A stretch of DNA of 64,000 bases from contig OX438744.1 in NCBI GenBank assembly GCA_949316235.1, forward strand, positions 31,430,778 to 31,494,777, written 5' to 3'. Source of the stretch: Oegoconia quadripuncta (Eukaryota > Arthropoda > Insecta > Lepidoptera > Autostichidae). The position numbers and the translations under genes were made by a program. Of this stretch, positions 52,833 to 63,940 are shown piece by piece (the stretch's first letter is position 1; the number at the start of each line of letters is the position of its first letter). The notes below the pieces were generated by a model that ran no database searches, was not told the DNA's origin, and was given only the letters and a program-made list of their open reading frames with translations.

Positions 52833-54285
52833 TATACTAACCTACTTTGTTTAGTGTATGATTATTTATGAGGCAAATGTACTTATATATAAATATATTA
52901 ATACTTACATTCAAGAGTAGGTATAGATCCAGCCGCCGATGTCCAAATCCCGTGCAACATGAAATAACCGTTGTAGAAATTCAGAAATCCGTATATCACC
53001 GGTCCAAATCAAGTGCAATCAAAAAATTCTTGTAATAAAGTCAAGTCATCAGTTGTTATAAAGGCAATTCAATTCTTTAGTTTTTGGCAAGCAAATTATA
53101 AAACCAAAAGAATCCGAGAAAGTACAAGTTGAACACCACACAACACGGACGCTTAAAAAAATCAACAACCAACAACAAGAGCAATAGGGTTGTTCGATCT
53201 GAGGTTGGCTAATCGATCATTTCTGACTGATCGGTACTCGATCCTGTCACTCAATCCGAAAATATAACCAAATCGCATTAACAGGCTGGTCACTCAACAA
53301 CAGACTTTACGGTGTATAACGGTAAACAATGCTGGTTCTTGTTTATGCATTATTATAACATAATTATGCATTTGTGATTTTTTATAATATTTATGGATTT
53401 TTGTGCCAATCATAGTACGTAGGTACCTAATTCAATTGTAATTTCAAGTAATTTTTGTTTCCTTGTTTTTTACTGTATTTTCTTTTATGCCAAAATGATC
53501 TCAAATCTTTCAAAAATATTTCAAAATCTTGTTCACTGTGTTTGGGATATGTCTGACCAACCCATTTGGGATAAAGATCGTGACTTTAACAAACACATAA
53601 TATACAGAAATAAATAACTTACTGTCTTTTATATTTTTCACTATAATTGGTTTGATCATAATCTATTTACGTATATATCCTTGTGTATGATTGCATACAA
53701 ATCTATCAAATGTAATTATAAAGATAAAGACAAAAATTATTTTATATATAACTGTTAAGAGGTTGTTTAAAACAATTTTTGCTAGAAACCCAGGTCATAA
53801 TAAAAAAAAATATTTCGGTGACTTATAATTCTATCTTTCAGTGCTCGATTTGATGTAGAATTTATACTTCAGTGCTACATTGAAATGGGTTATAATATTT
53901 TCCTTAATAATCGTTTTAATTTTTTTTGTTTTAATAATCGATTTGCTTTATTGATCGTCGTGATCGATTTTTTGTGGAGTAAATAGTCGCCAGTGTTGCC
54001 AATGGCATCGCAAAATAATTCCACCATAGTTATTTCATTAATTTATTTTATAAAAACGGAGGTTTGCAAAATTCATATTAAAGCGGTTTTACGATCTACA
54101 TTTTTGTACCTTTAATATCAGTGTAGTACCAACCCGGTCGGAATTTACTCGGAATAAAAAACCACCCTCCATATAAAACGCGGACAAGTCCTTTGTACTA
54201 ACACCTATGGACTGTCATTTGTCTGATATATTTTTTTTTTTTTAATTATTCAACTGTGAGAAATAATTTATCAGTTTATTTATTG
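52833..54285. other. AT-rich intron, nothing recognised
   Basis: A donor-like GAAT|GTAAGT on the minus strand at 52918 follows an open stretch (MLHGIWTSAAGSIPTLE) but no partner exon in phase was found. Otherwise AT-rich with no recognisable element. Confidence 0.35.
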
Positions 54286-54537
54286 ACATTTCCCCGTCGT
54301 CCTATAAAAATTATCTAAGTAGCATTCTCTTTAAAAGTGTTTAACAAAGATCTTTTATAATATAATTGAGTAGGTGGCACCAGGCATGCAGTTGTATTGC
54401 CTGTCCCATATGATGGCTAAGTCGCAAACCCATGTCTTTACCAACTTCATCACTAAACATTTCTATGTTATGCTTTTTGCCGGTAGAAATCTGTTGACGT
54501 TTTAGTCATATTAGTACAATAACATTGGTGATTATTT

Positions 54538-56927
54538 CGCACCTCCGCTCAAATAGTGTATTAACTCAAAAAATTGACATTTGGAAATAAGTACCGGTAA
54601 AGTTAAGGTGTCGAAAAATTTTTACATTTTGACGAATAACTCAAAAATTATTCAACCCCTAAAAAAATGTGTAGAAGTAAGTTTGTAGGTTTTTTAAAGC
54701 TGGTTGCAGTAGTATACTTTATATTAGAAAATTACGAAAAAAAAATAAAAAATATATGGAGTTATGACGGTTTATCGAATAAAAATACATAAAATCAGTC
54801 AGAAATTTTTATTCTTAATAGACACTTTTAGTAATTTTTCATTCAAAAAACTACAATTTGGTATATTTTTAGGCACAATTACGTATTTATGATGGATAAT
54901 AACATGTTTCTTAAAAATTAAATGAAATAAAAAATCTTTTATCAAAACTTACAACAAAACAAAACCCTTCTGTTAAAACTTTGAATTAAATTAAAACAAA
55001 ACTCTAAGAACTTAAGACTTATTCTCAGTACAAACTTTAAATTTGTTTAAATGGTTGCCTATCACCATCTCAAAAAAGTTCCGGAAACTATCAATAAAAA
55101 TGTAGTTTCATATCTTATTGTGTACTATAGGTAATGGAATTTTCGAAGAGATACTGTACTATCTAAAAGAGTGTAAATACTCTATGTAGTTGCGTCGCTG
55201 AGATTAAAGAATTCAATTAAAACCAACAATAGGTACCTATCTAAACAAATAACAAAATAAACTTAACATAGGAACTTCTCAAATTCTATTCAATAATAAT
55301 TAATGATTATCATCACTGAGATCAACGTTACTGTAACTAAAATAAATCCAAAGTACAAATTCCTATAGAAGTCAGAATAAAAACTTGGAATATGGTTATT
55401 AGCCTTAAGTTATTAGAGTTAAGAAACCTGCTTTTTGTTATCCTTAATCCCAAGATTTAACACATATGCCCGTTTTATTTCTGGAATTGTAAGATTCTTT
55501 TTTCGACCTAGCAAATTAAACTCTGACCATTCCATCTCCGAATACGAAGTTTTGTACTTTATAATGTTTAGCTCTTTACTCTAAATTGCCATCATTTTCA
55601 CGTCAGTAATCTTAACTTTTCCGAGACTAGTTACACCCATATCGCTTATCAAATCACTAAAGGAAATGAAATCCTTATGCGTCAACTCATTTACTTCTAA
55701 ATGGTTCTTTCGTCTTCTTGGCCTCTTTGATAATCTGCACGTATTGACTTGGGACGTAAAGAGGACCAGACTTCAAGTTGAACTCATGATTAAAAATACG
55801 AGAGTACATGACATAGTTCCCGTAATCTCGACCATCATCTTTACATTTATCCACATAGTCCTGGTGTAAGTCAGTGATCGTTTTGCCTCCATCAATGTAC
55901 TCTCTACTAGTCTGCGCCTTCAAATCGCTCTCAATTTTGGGTATTCCTTATATCATTTTTAACACTTTCGCTCACGGTAAAATGTTTTACATGTTTTCCT
56001 CTTAAGTCTTCTTCCAGAAAACCATCATTCCAACTCTTCTGGCAGCAACGAATGTGTACGTACATCCATTTTGCTCTACATGACGATTAGAATCATTTGG
56101 TTCAAGGCATAGTGACAATATCTTTCTTGAGCTGGATATAGTTGGTCTGCAAAAATACGCAAAAGATTGTTTAAAATATCTGTATAATAAACAAATGAAG
56201 GTCACTCATACACTAATTTCAAGATAGTACCTACATACATAAAGTTTTCAAAAAAAGTTGCAATGGAATAGATTTTTTTTTCACTTTCACTTTTTATTTT
56301 AGTAGTCGACTAATAAATTGAAATGCTTGAACGTTCGTATAGGCAGGCAAATACCTGTGATTTGAGGTCGGGGTTATGATGCCAATCACCAAATTGTGTG
56401 AGCTGTGAAATCACTATAGGTACTTTATTATTGAAACCTTCTACTATTAACTATTAACACAAATTGCAATACGTAGGTCAAAAAATATAGTTCCATTTAT
56501 CATCTATACAGTCACGTCTTTTGTTGTTCCAAAATATGTGCTAAAGCTATTTTTGAATAAACTGCATAAACTAGATTTAATACACAGTTTAGTTAAAAAA
56601 ATGTTGTGATAATGTACAAATATAGTGTCACTTCTCTTTAGGTAGCAGTTTTACTGAAAATTTATGTGATAGTTGCACTTACCGCAATCACGTATACTGT
56701 CGTACAACGATTTACGCCGGTCTCCCAGAAACGCACTACGCTTCCGACTTGCGCAAGCGGCGATATGTCACTGTCTGTGTTTCGGCGACGCCTGTGTGCC
56801 GCTAACATTAAAGTGACCCAAACGCCAAATTTTTTGAGAAGAAACTTGAAAAGATTGTGGGTGGATTTTTGGCAAAAAATCGATTTGCAAAAAATTTGAG
56901 TTGTGACAGTATTTGAGCGGAGGTGCG
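54538..56927 (-). mobile_element. DNA transposon with 18-bp TIRs and ATTT duplication
   Basis: The ends are perfect inverted repeats CGCACCTCCGCTCAAATA (54538-54555) and its complement (56910-56927), continuing less perfectly to ~33 bases. ATTT is duplicated (54534-54537, 56928-56931). Removing the element and one ATTT rejoins the LINE ORF1 DNA as in the copy at 6230-6290, confirming the boundaries. The interior carries decayed minus-strand transposase pieces (56205-55450). Superfamily not determined. Confidence 0.88.
55450..56205 (-). pseudogene. decayed transposase-like gene
   Basis: The first piece is SSRKILSLCLEPN then VEQNGCTYTFVAARRVGMMV (56150-56010). The second (55923-55687) has YIDGGKTITDLHQDYVDKCK then VMYSRIFNHEFNLKSG, and a further decayed stretch reads KHYKVQNFVFGDGMVR (about 55575-55520). 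The YRxIFNxxFNL motif preceded by a YLxxxxTIxxLYxxY-like segment resembles a large insect family of uncharacterised element-encoded proteins whose next motif is PKKDxCxxC; here that motif is lost (VPSQYVQIIKEAKK). Stops and gaps show it is dead. Confidence 0.45.
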
Positions 56928-57341
56928 ATTTGTCAATGATTCAAATCTGTCACGGTTGTATTTACACAACTCCAACAGATTGTCCATGGCCAGTGTGTGC
57001 TCCTTAATTTGGTTCTGTGATAATTCATATTGCGTGTTAATATAATTTTAAAAATTATTTAGTCATAATATTTCTGACTGGAGGCGCTATGTGTCACAAT
57101 TATAGGCATTCTGAGTTTTTTCTAAGTTTAATTGATATTTATTTAATTCACATAAAATAACGCCATTCTTTCTTTTATAAAATTAATATTTTTACTAAAT
57201 ACTTTATCTGTATTAATTCATTTATTTGTCTTTTTAATATACTATAGTTACGTTGAAAAACACTATTTAAGCGCTTACAAACTATACAATTATCTTATTT
57301 ATACACTTAATAATAGTAATTTATTTGATTTATTTATTTAT

Positions 57342-57530
57342 CATTTATTGCACACAAGAAAAAAACATACAGATACAACATAATGAAGTTGGTTTATGCG
57401 GAAATTATCGTAATCGTCGCTGAATGCAGGCCTTTTCCAACCCGTCGCTCTGGAAACCTATGGGGTGGGGTGGGGGGCCTATTTATAGCAGTCGATGTCT
57501 TGTTGCTGATATAATAATGATAGTACTGTG
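57342..57530. repeat. LINE 3'-end remnants (two types)
   Basis: 57342-57385 (CATTTATTGCACACAAGAAA and AACATACAGATACAAC) resembles the 68-base insert at 43342. 57409-57525 reads GAATGCAGGCC ... GGCCTATTTATAGCAGTCGA, GTCTTGTTGCTGATATAATA, the plus-strand 3' end typical of lepidopteran RTE elements (CCAGCAGTGGACGTCTTA...GGCTGATATGATG). Confidence 0.5.
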
Positions 57531-57605
57531 TAGCTGAAAGAGGTAATTCAAAATGTGAAACGATAAAAATCTTAATGAACTAGTACAAAAACACAAGTTG
57601 CTTAC

Positions 57606-57683
57606 CCTCGAGCTGAGGCGTTCTGGGCCTGGGGAGAAGCAGGTGCCTTTGAAAGACCCAGCGCCGAAAGAACAGACGAGTTC
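57606..57683 (-). CDS. host gene exon 3 (coding)
   Basis: Minus-strand acceptor TTTTTGGCAG at 57684 and donor GG|GTAAGC at 57606/57605. The first base completes a proline codon from the previous exon, and the exon ends with two bases (phase 2). The peptide reads NSSVLSALGLSKAPASPQAQ then NASAR: alanine/serine/proline-rich, probably disordered. The next clear exon (6830 or 6834) cannot accept phase 2 directly, so at least one exon must lie in the 51-kb interval; 35575-35481 fits. Confidence 0.75.
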
Positions 57684-57758
57684 CTGCCAAAAAGTAAATT
57701 GTTATCATTCAACCAAATAAATATATTCATATATTTTATAACACTGTTTATTACTCAC

Positions 57759-57811
57759 GGGATGTCGACGTCCATGGAAAAACTGTCATCTCGTGACAGC
57801 TCAAAATCATT
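57759..57811 (-). CDS. host gene exon 2 (coding)
   Basis: Minus-strand acceptor ATTTTCGCAG at 57812 and donor CC|GTGAGT at 57759/57758. The 53 bases read NDFELSRDDSFSMDVDI plus two bases. It starts in phase 0 to match the exon ending at 58746 and ends in phase 2 to match the exon starting at 57683. It is acidic, like the first exon. The intron to exon 3 is only 75 bases. Confidence 0.78.
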
Positions 57812-57929
57812 CTGCGAAAATTATAAGAGATTAGGTATGAGAATTAAACTTCTAGTTTTCGGTGCAATGATACATAATTGGTAATGAAAAAGCATCTGTC
57901 AAATTACAACATCAGTCTGTAAACATGCC

Positions 57930-58025
57930 ACTGCATGGATAGAGACCTTCTCTCGTAATAAGGGAGTACGGGCATAGTCCGCCACGGTGGCCCAGTGAGA
58001 GTTGGGAACTTCACATGCCTTAGAA
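57930..58025. repeat. short dispersed repeat in the first coding intron
   Basis: CGCCACGGTGGCCCAGTGAG followed by AGTTGGGAACTTCACATGCC matches a sequence common in lepidopteran repeats (TGGCCCAGTGCGGGTTGGCAGACTTCACA). Only ~95 bases; class uncertain. The remaining intron to 58745 shows nothing else. Confidence 0.4.
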
Positions 58026-58745
58026 TGAAAAAGCATCTGTATAATGTGCAACTGAATACAAGTAACTGTTTATCCATAGTGTAGTAACACCTCTACGCAC
58101 ATTTCCTTCTTACATGATCCGAGGCGTTCAGTGGGGAAGTTTAAAATGGAACGTTTGACTTTGTTTGCAATATGGGACAGCAATTTTAAAAGCGAGGCAA
58201 GCGAGTTTTAGAAAATCTTTGAATGCAGTTTTGTTTCTATTTAAAAACAAAGGAATGTCTCCTTTAAGTAAAATGCGTCAGCTTAAGGATTTAAGATAGT
58301 TTCCCTCCAGAAGCCGACTTATCTTTCCACACAGTATAAATAAACAATAATAATTATATAAAATAAAATGACCGAAATTAATCGCTTAAACTAAAATAAA
58401 TCAAAAAGTTATGGGTAGATCAGCCAGATTAGGGTGGTGGTGATTTAGGCCATTTTTCGAAAATCAACAAAAAAAATTTTTTTTTTTAATTGTGGGGCCA
58501 TGTTCAGAAAATTTGGGCCAGGTGAGTAGCAAATGACCCTCCCTTGCTGCTGACTCCGTTTGGACAACCGTCCGCCTAACACCCTGTAGAACACTCGAAA
58601 TATCGAAGAGCGCACTCAGCGACTTGAAGCCGAATATAACGGCATCACCCCACAGCAACTATCGGTAAAGACGAGTATAATTTTTTTAAAGGTTGGTTAT
58701 CACCATACCTACAGTGGTGTGCGTTGACGTTAAGTATTTATTTAC

Positions 58746-58853
58746 CTCTTCCTCCGAAGATTCTACTTTGGTCTCCTCCGCATCGTCCTCTTGGAGAATT
58801 TGTGCGAAGTTGTTTTCATGTGCTTCTCCTGACCCAACGTTGCAAGTAGCCAT
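58746..58853 (-). CDS. host gene exon with start codon
   Basis: Minus-strand ATG at 58853 is two bases after a good acceptor (TTTCATTTTTCAG at 58856), so an untranslated exon lies upstream. Thirty-six codons (MATCNVGSGEAHENNFAQIL, then EDDAEETKVESSEEE) end at a donor GAG|GTAAAT in phase 0. The peptide is strongly acidic. Three following splice junctions agree in phase. No domain identified; the later exons are basic and proline-rich, which may suggest a nuclear, largely disordered protein. Confidence 0.8.
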
Positions 58854-58879
58854 GACTGAAAAATGAAAGTAATAGTATA

Positions 58880-59057
58880 TTTGAAAAGTTCCCTCGATTT
58901 TTCCCAAGATCCCCTCATCAGATCCAGACTGATGACCATGGGACCACCTGAGAAGTACACCCTGTCAAACAAATGAATTTCTAAATCGGTCCAGGCGTCT
59001 CAGAGTAAAACTAATTCCAACGAATTTAATAACCGCCTCCTTTTTTCGAAGGCGGTT
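58880..59057. repeat. dispersed repeat (GGCGGTTA end)
   Basis: Reverse-orientation relative of the repeat at 33500-34140: CCCTCATCAGATCCAGACTG, CGGTCCAGGCGTCTCAGAGT and the terminal CCTCCTTTTTTCGAAGGCGG. The terminal 20 bases contain an imperfect inverted repeat (CCGCCT...AGGCGG). Confidence 0.65.
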
Positions 59058-59139
59058 AAAAATGTAAATTTCACATGAAATAAATATAATGTATTTACTC
59101 TTCGTAAAGAAATTCATAACAGAAAAGATAAATTTTTAT

Positions 59140-60430
59140 CGATAATGGTTCATCGATATGGGTACGCCATGTGCGTTATCCCAGCCAGAAAATGTCGAAA
59201 ATCGTTATCCAAGTGCAATAGATAATTAGATATACAGCTTCTGTAATTGGTAAGTAGATTTTAAAATTTGGTAAGATGATAGTTTTTTAATTATTTAATA
59301 AAAACAGTTCCGGCTAGAATAACGTCAGCGCAGCCAGATCTTTTGTTTTCTAACGGGTATGTTGAAATAAATGTTATCTTAATAATTTTTGAAATAAATG
59401 TTACAACTCAATTTGTATTTGTATGTGCTATGGTTGCGAAGATATTTTAAATCCTGCTATGGTAACGTTTGCACGATTGCTGCATCTCGGAATTCACTAA
59501 ACGGATGATTATAATTTTTGTACAGGACAGATGTCTAGCTATTATATTATATTATTATATTATATTATTATAATTAGCTAGATAGCTAATTAGTTATAAT
59601 TTGCTACGCAATAAAAAAAAATCACAATAATGCACTTGTTTTTTTAGTAAATAGAATAGTAAATAGAAATACGCTTTAATTGGTCAAAGCACTTCCAATA
59701 AACGCTCCAAATACTAACTTGAAACGTTATTATCCACTCAACCGTCCGCGGTTACACCTGTAACCAAAAATAAAGACCAGTCTACTGTCCGTGGTTACAA
59801 CAGTTTAACAGTTAGTTTATTCAGTAACAGTGTAACAGTTAGTTTATTCAGCCAGTTATCTGTAGGGTAACAGTGTTCCAACATTTATGTCGTAAGTAAT
59901 TATAACGTTTTTACATATTTCTGGGCTTATTATATATCAAAATGATCGTGAGGATTAGTACTTTACGATCATTACAGTTTGTAGCAATATTTCGAGTATG
60001 ATTTCAATATCGACTTTCATGGATTTTCTACCTATATCTTATGTTATACACGGTTTCTAGTACTCTAGAATAATATTTTCTGTATTCGTTTATATATTCA
60101 ATCTGTAATCCTTCACCTATACGTAAGTATAGGTGAAGGATTTGGCGTTATAGCTGTTGAAGTTTACCAGATATGAAGGTTTTAATTAATAACGGCACCG
60201 TGCGCACAGCACTAAAGTGAGACGCGCGGAGCGGATAGTAGACCGGAATTTGGCCGCGCAGGCCGGACGGTTGAGTGGTTATACAGTTTTAGTTTTCGTC
60301 AAAATCCAGGTCCACTTAAAAATTTCACCCTGTGTGGGTAATTACTGGCTATAAATGGTAATGAAGTTTCGTTAGTACTATACCTAATTAAAAAGTTATG
60401 ATGAAACGTCCATTTGTTCCGGCCGCGGGC
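59140..60430 (-). mobile_element. repeat X, second copy, split by a MITE
   Basis: Inverted counterpart of 30113-30785, about 29 kb away. The similarity covers 59140-59733 and 60330-60430. Between them lies the MITE 59734-60278 and about 50 bases (60279-60329) not present in the other copy. It also has an AT-rich expansion at 59530-59580 (TATTATATTATATTATTATA). Confidence 0.78.
59734..60278. mobile_element. MITE, 545 bp, TTAT target duplication
   Basis: It starts CCACTCAACCGTCCG and ends with the exact reverse complement CGGACGGTTGAGTGG. TTAT flanks both sides (59730-59733 and 60279-60282). No open frame. Internal features are GGTTACA repeats near 59750-59830 (TAACAGTTAGTTTATTCA twice), a 16-bp-arm hairpin at 60107-60142, and a GC-rich segment before the right end. 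Superfamily uncertain: a 4-bp TTAT duplication is not diagnostic. Confidence 0.85.
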
Positions 60431-60710
60431 GGCGGCGGGAGGCGGAGTTATTTGACAACCGATTAACAGAGTTTCCCGTAGTAGTGATAACTGAATATCA
60501 ATATTTAGATTTAAGTTCTATTGAAATGAACATATTTGACTTTACGGTAGAACATATAATTCGAGCGGCGTATCCACAGGAGGAAATTATAATAATCACT
60601 AGAATTTATTAGGAGCTCATACTGTCCCATTGCTGAGCAAAGCCTCCCTCCTATCTCACTACGCCTGTCTGTCCCCAACTTCTTCTGACCAGTTGTTGTG
60701 GAACTTATTC

Positions 60711-61218
60711 AAATTCAAAAATGTTTTATTTCGTAAGTTATAAGAATAACATTTGAAATCGTCATGTCATACAGTTATCGATTCACTAGGTAGTCTCCCC
60801 AGAGAAGAACGAGCAAGAAACTCAGGGGTTGCTCTTTTTAAATAAGCCAATACAAATACAATTTGGAATAATTGTTAAATTTATGATTCGACAAAGAAAA
60901 ATAAGAATAGAATTTACTGGATATTGCCGAGTGGTTCATGTCCATGCATTCTTATCATCCAGATAGTCAGAAATTTTATAATAGCCTTTGGCACATAGTT
61001 TCTGTTAAATGGTTGTTTTAAAGTTATTTAAAGGCAAATTTTGAATGTCTACCGGAACCTTATTATAAAAGCGTATACATTGTCCCTTGAATGACTTAGT
61101 GATTTTTGTGTAAGCGACTGCTATGGGCAGCAAGTTTATTTTTATATCTTGTATTTATATTGTGTATTTCACAATTTTTCCTAAACAAATGCAGATTCTT
61201 TCTTACGTACATTAACAT
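60711..61218 (-). mobile_element. family 1 LINE, 5'-truncated 3' end
   Basis: Closely matches 2388-2880 (3' UTR and last ~90 codons), with ATTCAAAAATG tail at the low-coordinate side and truncation at about 61218 after the tyrosine-valine-arginine-lysine (MYVRKN) region. The reading frame is broken (HSSRLHKNH then stop). Confidence 0.85.
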
Positions 61219-61485
61219 GTAAAGTCCTTGGCCGATTACGTCACCACATCCCCAGACCCCCCTCCCATGCGCACTCAAAGGGATCAAATGACATGGTCTC
61301 AGATAAACACATCTGGTTCAGTTTCTCTTTCTGTAAACTGTTTTGGCCTTTTGAATAACAGAGCCGCATAACTATAAACAAATCAGGTCAGGTATTATAT
61401 TACTAAACAAATAATAACCTGTTGATTACAGAGTACCTACCTGAGAGCGGCACGAGTTGAAAATTCAAGTTGGGTCGGGTCGACT

Positions 61486-61556
61486 GGTACCGATCGGTAC
61501 CAGCGGGGCTTGTCAGTATGCGCTATTAGGTGGTACCGATCGGTACCAGCGGGACT
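61486..61556. repeat. duplicated palindrome GGTACCGATCGGTACC
   Basis: The 16-base perfect palindrome with flanking T and AGCGGG occurs twice, 46 bases apart, in direct order. Confidence 0.9.
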
Positions 61557-62422
61557 ATTTCGGTTAGGGTTATTTAGGCTATACAACGAGTCAAGTCAAA
61601 CATGGTGAAAACAACCGTTTTTTATGGCCGATATCATGTGTGAATTTTATGTAGTTCCAATAATATTACATACATACGTATCGAATTGATAACCTCCTTT
61701 TTTTGAAGTCGGTAAAAAGGCTTTTACTGAAAAAATTAATAAAGACTCCACTCCCAAAAAGCCTACTACCACACTACTACTTTTAAAAAGGCTATGTTTT
61801 AAAAAAATACTAAAATTACACTTTAAGCTACACCTAGATCAGAAGGTTACTTTGGAACTAAATAGCGATGTGTAGGTACTATGTCCGAGAATATTTATTT
61901 ATTAAAAAAGTCGCAATACAGTTTAAAATCATAATGAAATCAGATATTATATCCACTTACAGTAACAAAAACACCATTTGGTTACACTTCACAAGATCAT
62001 AAATTTTGTTTTTGTGCCGCGCGCAGGTAGCACGTGTAACGCCCCCCGCCACTCGACCCGCGATTTTGGCGCGGCATACCATGCGCTTTGTTTTAAGCGA
62101 AACTTTGTGGTTGTATCGTGGTTATTTTGTTAGCATTACAATTACAATTATGATTTGATATTGAAATAAACCCAAATACACTTACAATCGAGTACATAAC
62201 ATATAGGTACATAAAAAGATTACGATGACCGAGAACCTACTCCTTTTATTTGAAGTCTAACTGAGTTCATATCAAAGACTACAATGTATATACGGAGATA
62301 GACGGGTATGTTGGCGTTTGCAAGCGACTCGGGTTCACAGCGCCATCTATCCGCAATGATGTATCACTAACCTCGTCAAGGTCATGAAACCTAGCCGTAC
62401 CTACCTAAACCTGGCAACTTGA

Positions 62423-62521
62423 TAGTTACTTCAGAGATTTATTTTCAATGAAACATTGAAATTTCAATTGTTTCATCAAAATTTCAATGCTGTCATCGAA
62501 AATAAACCTCCGAAGTAACTA
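62423..62521. repeat. 99-base foldback
   Basis: Arms of 29 bases (62423-62451 and 62493-62521) pair with three mismatches, and all three are A-C on the plus strand, that is G-U in minus-strand RNA. The 41-base loop contains the palindrome ATTGAAATTTCAAT. Flanks show no clear target duplication. Confidence 0.8.
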
Positions 62522-63782
62522 CACATATTATCTAGTTAGGTGTCGGTACACAATAAAACACACGACTTAACACAAATATTTTATTTAAGAAAAGCAAACA
62601 ATAACTATCATCATCTAACAGTGGGAATAAAATTAATACAAAACAAAAACATAAGGAAAAAGACAAAAATACACTTGGGAGTCCTGTCTCACAGAGTCCT
62701 ATCTCACATACAATCTCGACTAAAGGTGGAGGAACCAAACCTCAACTCGACACCATTAGGAGCAAATGCACATCACAATCACCAAATCACACGGGAAATA
62801 CTTTAAACTTTCAGAGAAAATGGAAAGTGAAAAAAATGCGCGTACACATCCAACGACAGCCGACATTTTTCTCAGTGTTGCCAAATCATCATTACTTTAC
62901 GTGTTTTACCTTCACAAAACCTAATGCTATCTCAAATATGAAAATTTAATAACTAGGCAAGAAAAAATCACATTAGGTACATATAGTTTATTGTTTTTGA
63001 GAAAATATGGACTTTAAATATTTTACATGGTAATCATGGTATAAACAAGTTATGACATATGGCGGCTAGGTGGCGCTAGTCTCTATTGGGACGGGAGTAT
63101 TTGTTCTAAGAGACCATAGCATGGTTCATATTGTAAACATAGCTTTATTAATTCTTTTTTTGATACTTGCCTTTCCGATATAATACGATACCATGCGAAA
63201 GTAACAAAACAAGAAGTAAGTAAGTGATGTAAAATCTTCAAAAATATTTTCAATGCTAAAACACAAGCGTTATTTACGGTCACGGTGTAGCCTTCGGGGC
63301 GGGTTTTATTGCATCAAATTATAATTTGAAAACAAGTAGTATAGAACATTATAATTGATATATTAATTATTGAGTTACTTACCTCAAAAAACGGTAACAA
63401 AAAATTGAAATAATTTTCGATAGTTTTGATAAACCAGGCGCAGGTTACTCCTCCAAAGGTTTAATCGATACCAAACAATAAAGACGCTCTCTGATATCAA
63501 ATTGCTATGGCGGAATGGCATTTCCTGTAGAAAGTATTGCCAAGATGTTAATGTAGTTTTTACCATAGTATTTTTTTAATTGGAATTACTATTTTGGAAT
63601 TTTCACGGGACAATATGTTTTATCGATAGTATTGGAATTATCCACACTCAGTCGTGTAAAGATTCACTCACTGTAGTAATAACAGAAATAAGATATGGCT
63701 GTATAGGCTTAGATTCCGTTGCCTTCGAGTAGAGTGAATTCAAATGAAAAAAAAATTGTTTGACAATGACATTGACATATTG

Positions 63783-63794
63783 TTTGGCGCCAAA
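63783..63794. promoter_or_regulatory. E2F-type site upstream of dUTPase
   Basis: TTTGGCGCCAAA is a perfect palindrome matching the E2F consensus TTTSGCGCSAAA. It is 146 bases upstream of the dUTPase ATG. dUTPase genes are known S-phase E2F targets in animals, so control by E2F/DP is a reasonable inference. Confidence 0.65.
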
Positions 63795-63940
63795 CTAGAA
63801 CGTGAACCCAACCTAACTACAACCTGCGCTGCCAGTTAATAGTATTCTGTGGCCCTGCCTGCTCCTCACTTGGATAAAATTCGCCAAAAATCAAGCTGAA
63901 TTGGCATTATTTAAGTTTCTTTGCGAGACAAATTTCCAAG

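Larger units (their letters stand above)
54290..57060 (-). mobile_element. family 1 LINE ORF1 fragment, split by a DNA transposon
   Basis: 54290-54533 matches the ORF1 DNA around 5935-6260 (GGTGGCACCAGGCATGCA, GGCTAAGTCGCAAACCCATG, TTCATCACTAAACAT). 56932-57060 continues it with GTCAATGATTCAAATCTG and GATTGTCCATGGCC, as at 6270-6400. The break is the 2.39-kb element at 54538-56927. There is no RT part here. Confidence 0.75.
61219..63780. other. intergenic or 5' untranslated intron region
   Basis: No coding exon recognised on either strand. Contents noted separately are two copies of a palindromic GGTACCGATCGGTACC block (61488-61503, 61534-61549) and a foldback at 62423-62521. A GC-rich spot at 62030-62085 (TTTTGGCGCGGC) could be promoter-like for the minus-strand gene. 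Confidence 0.35.

Noticed and set aside
52900..53000. First exon for the 52.2 kb cysteine block
   Set aside because: The donor at 52918 leaves phase 1 in the frame with a start codon, while the 52267 acceptor needs phase 0.
59530..59585. Origin-like AT palindrome
   Set aside because: It is a simple TATTA-repeat expansion within repeat X; nothing beyond composition supports a function.
62526..62806. Small genes on both strands near 62.6 kb
   Set aside because: Low-complexity frames with no splice context, family motif or conserved feature.
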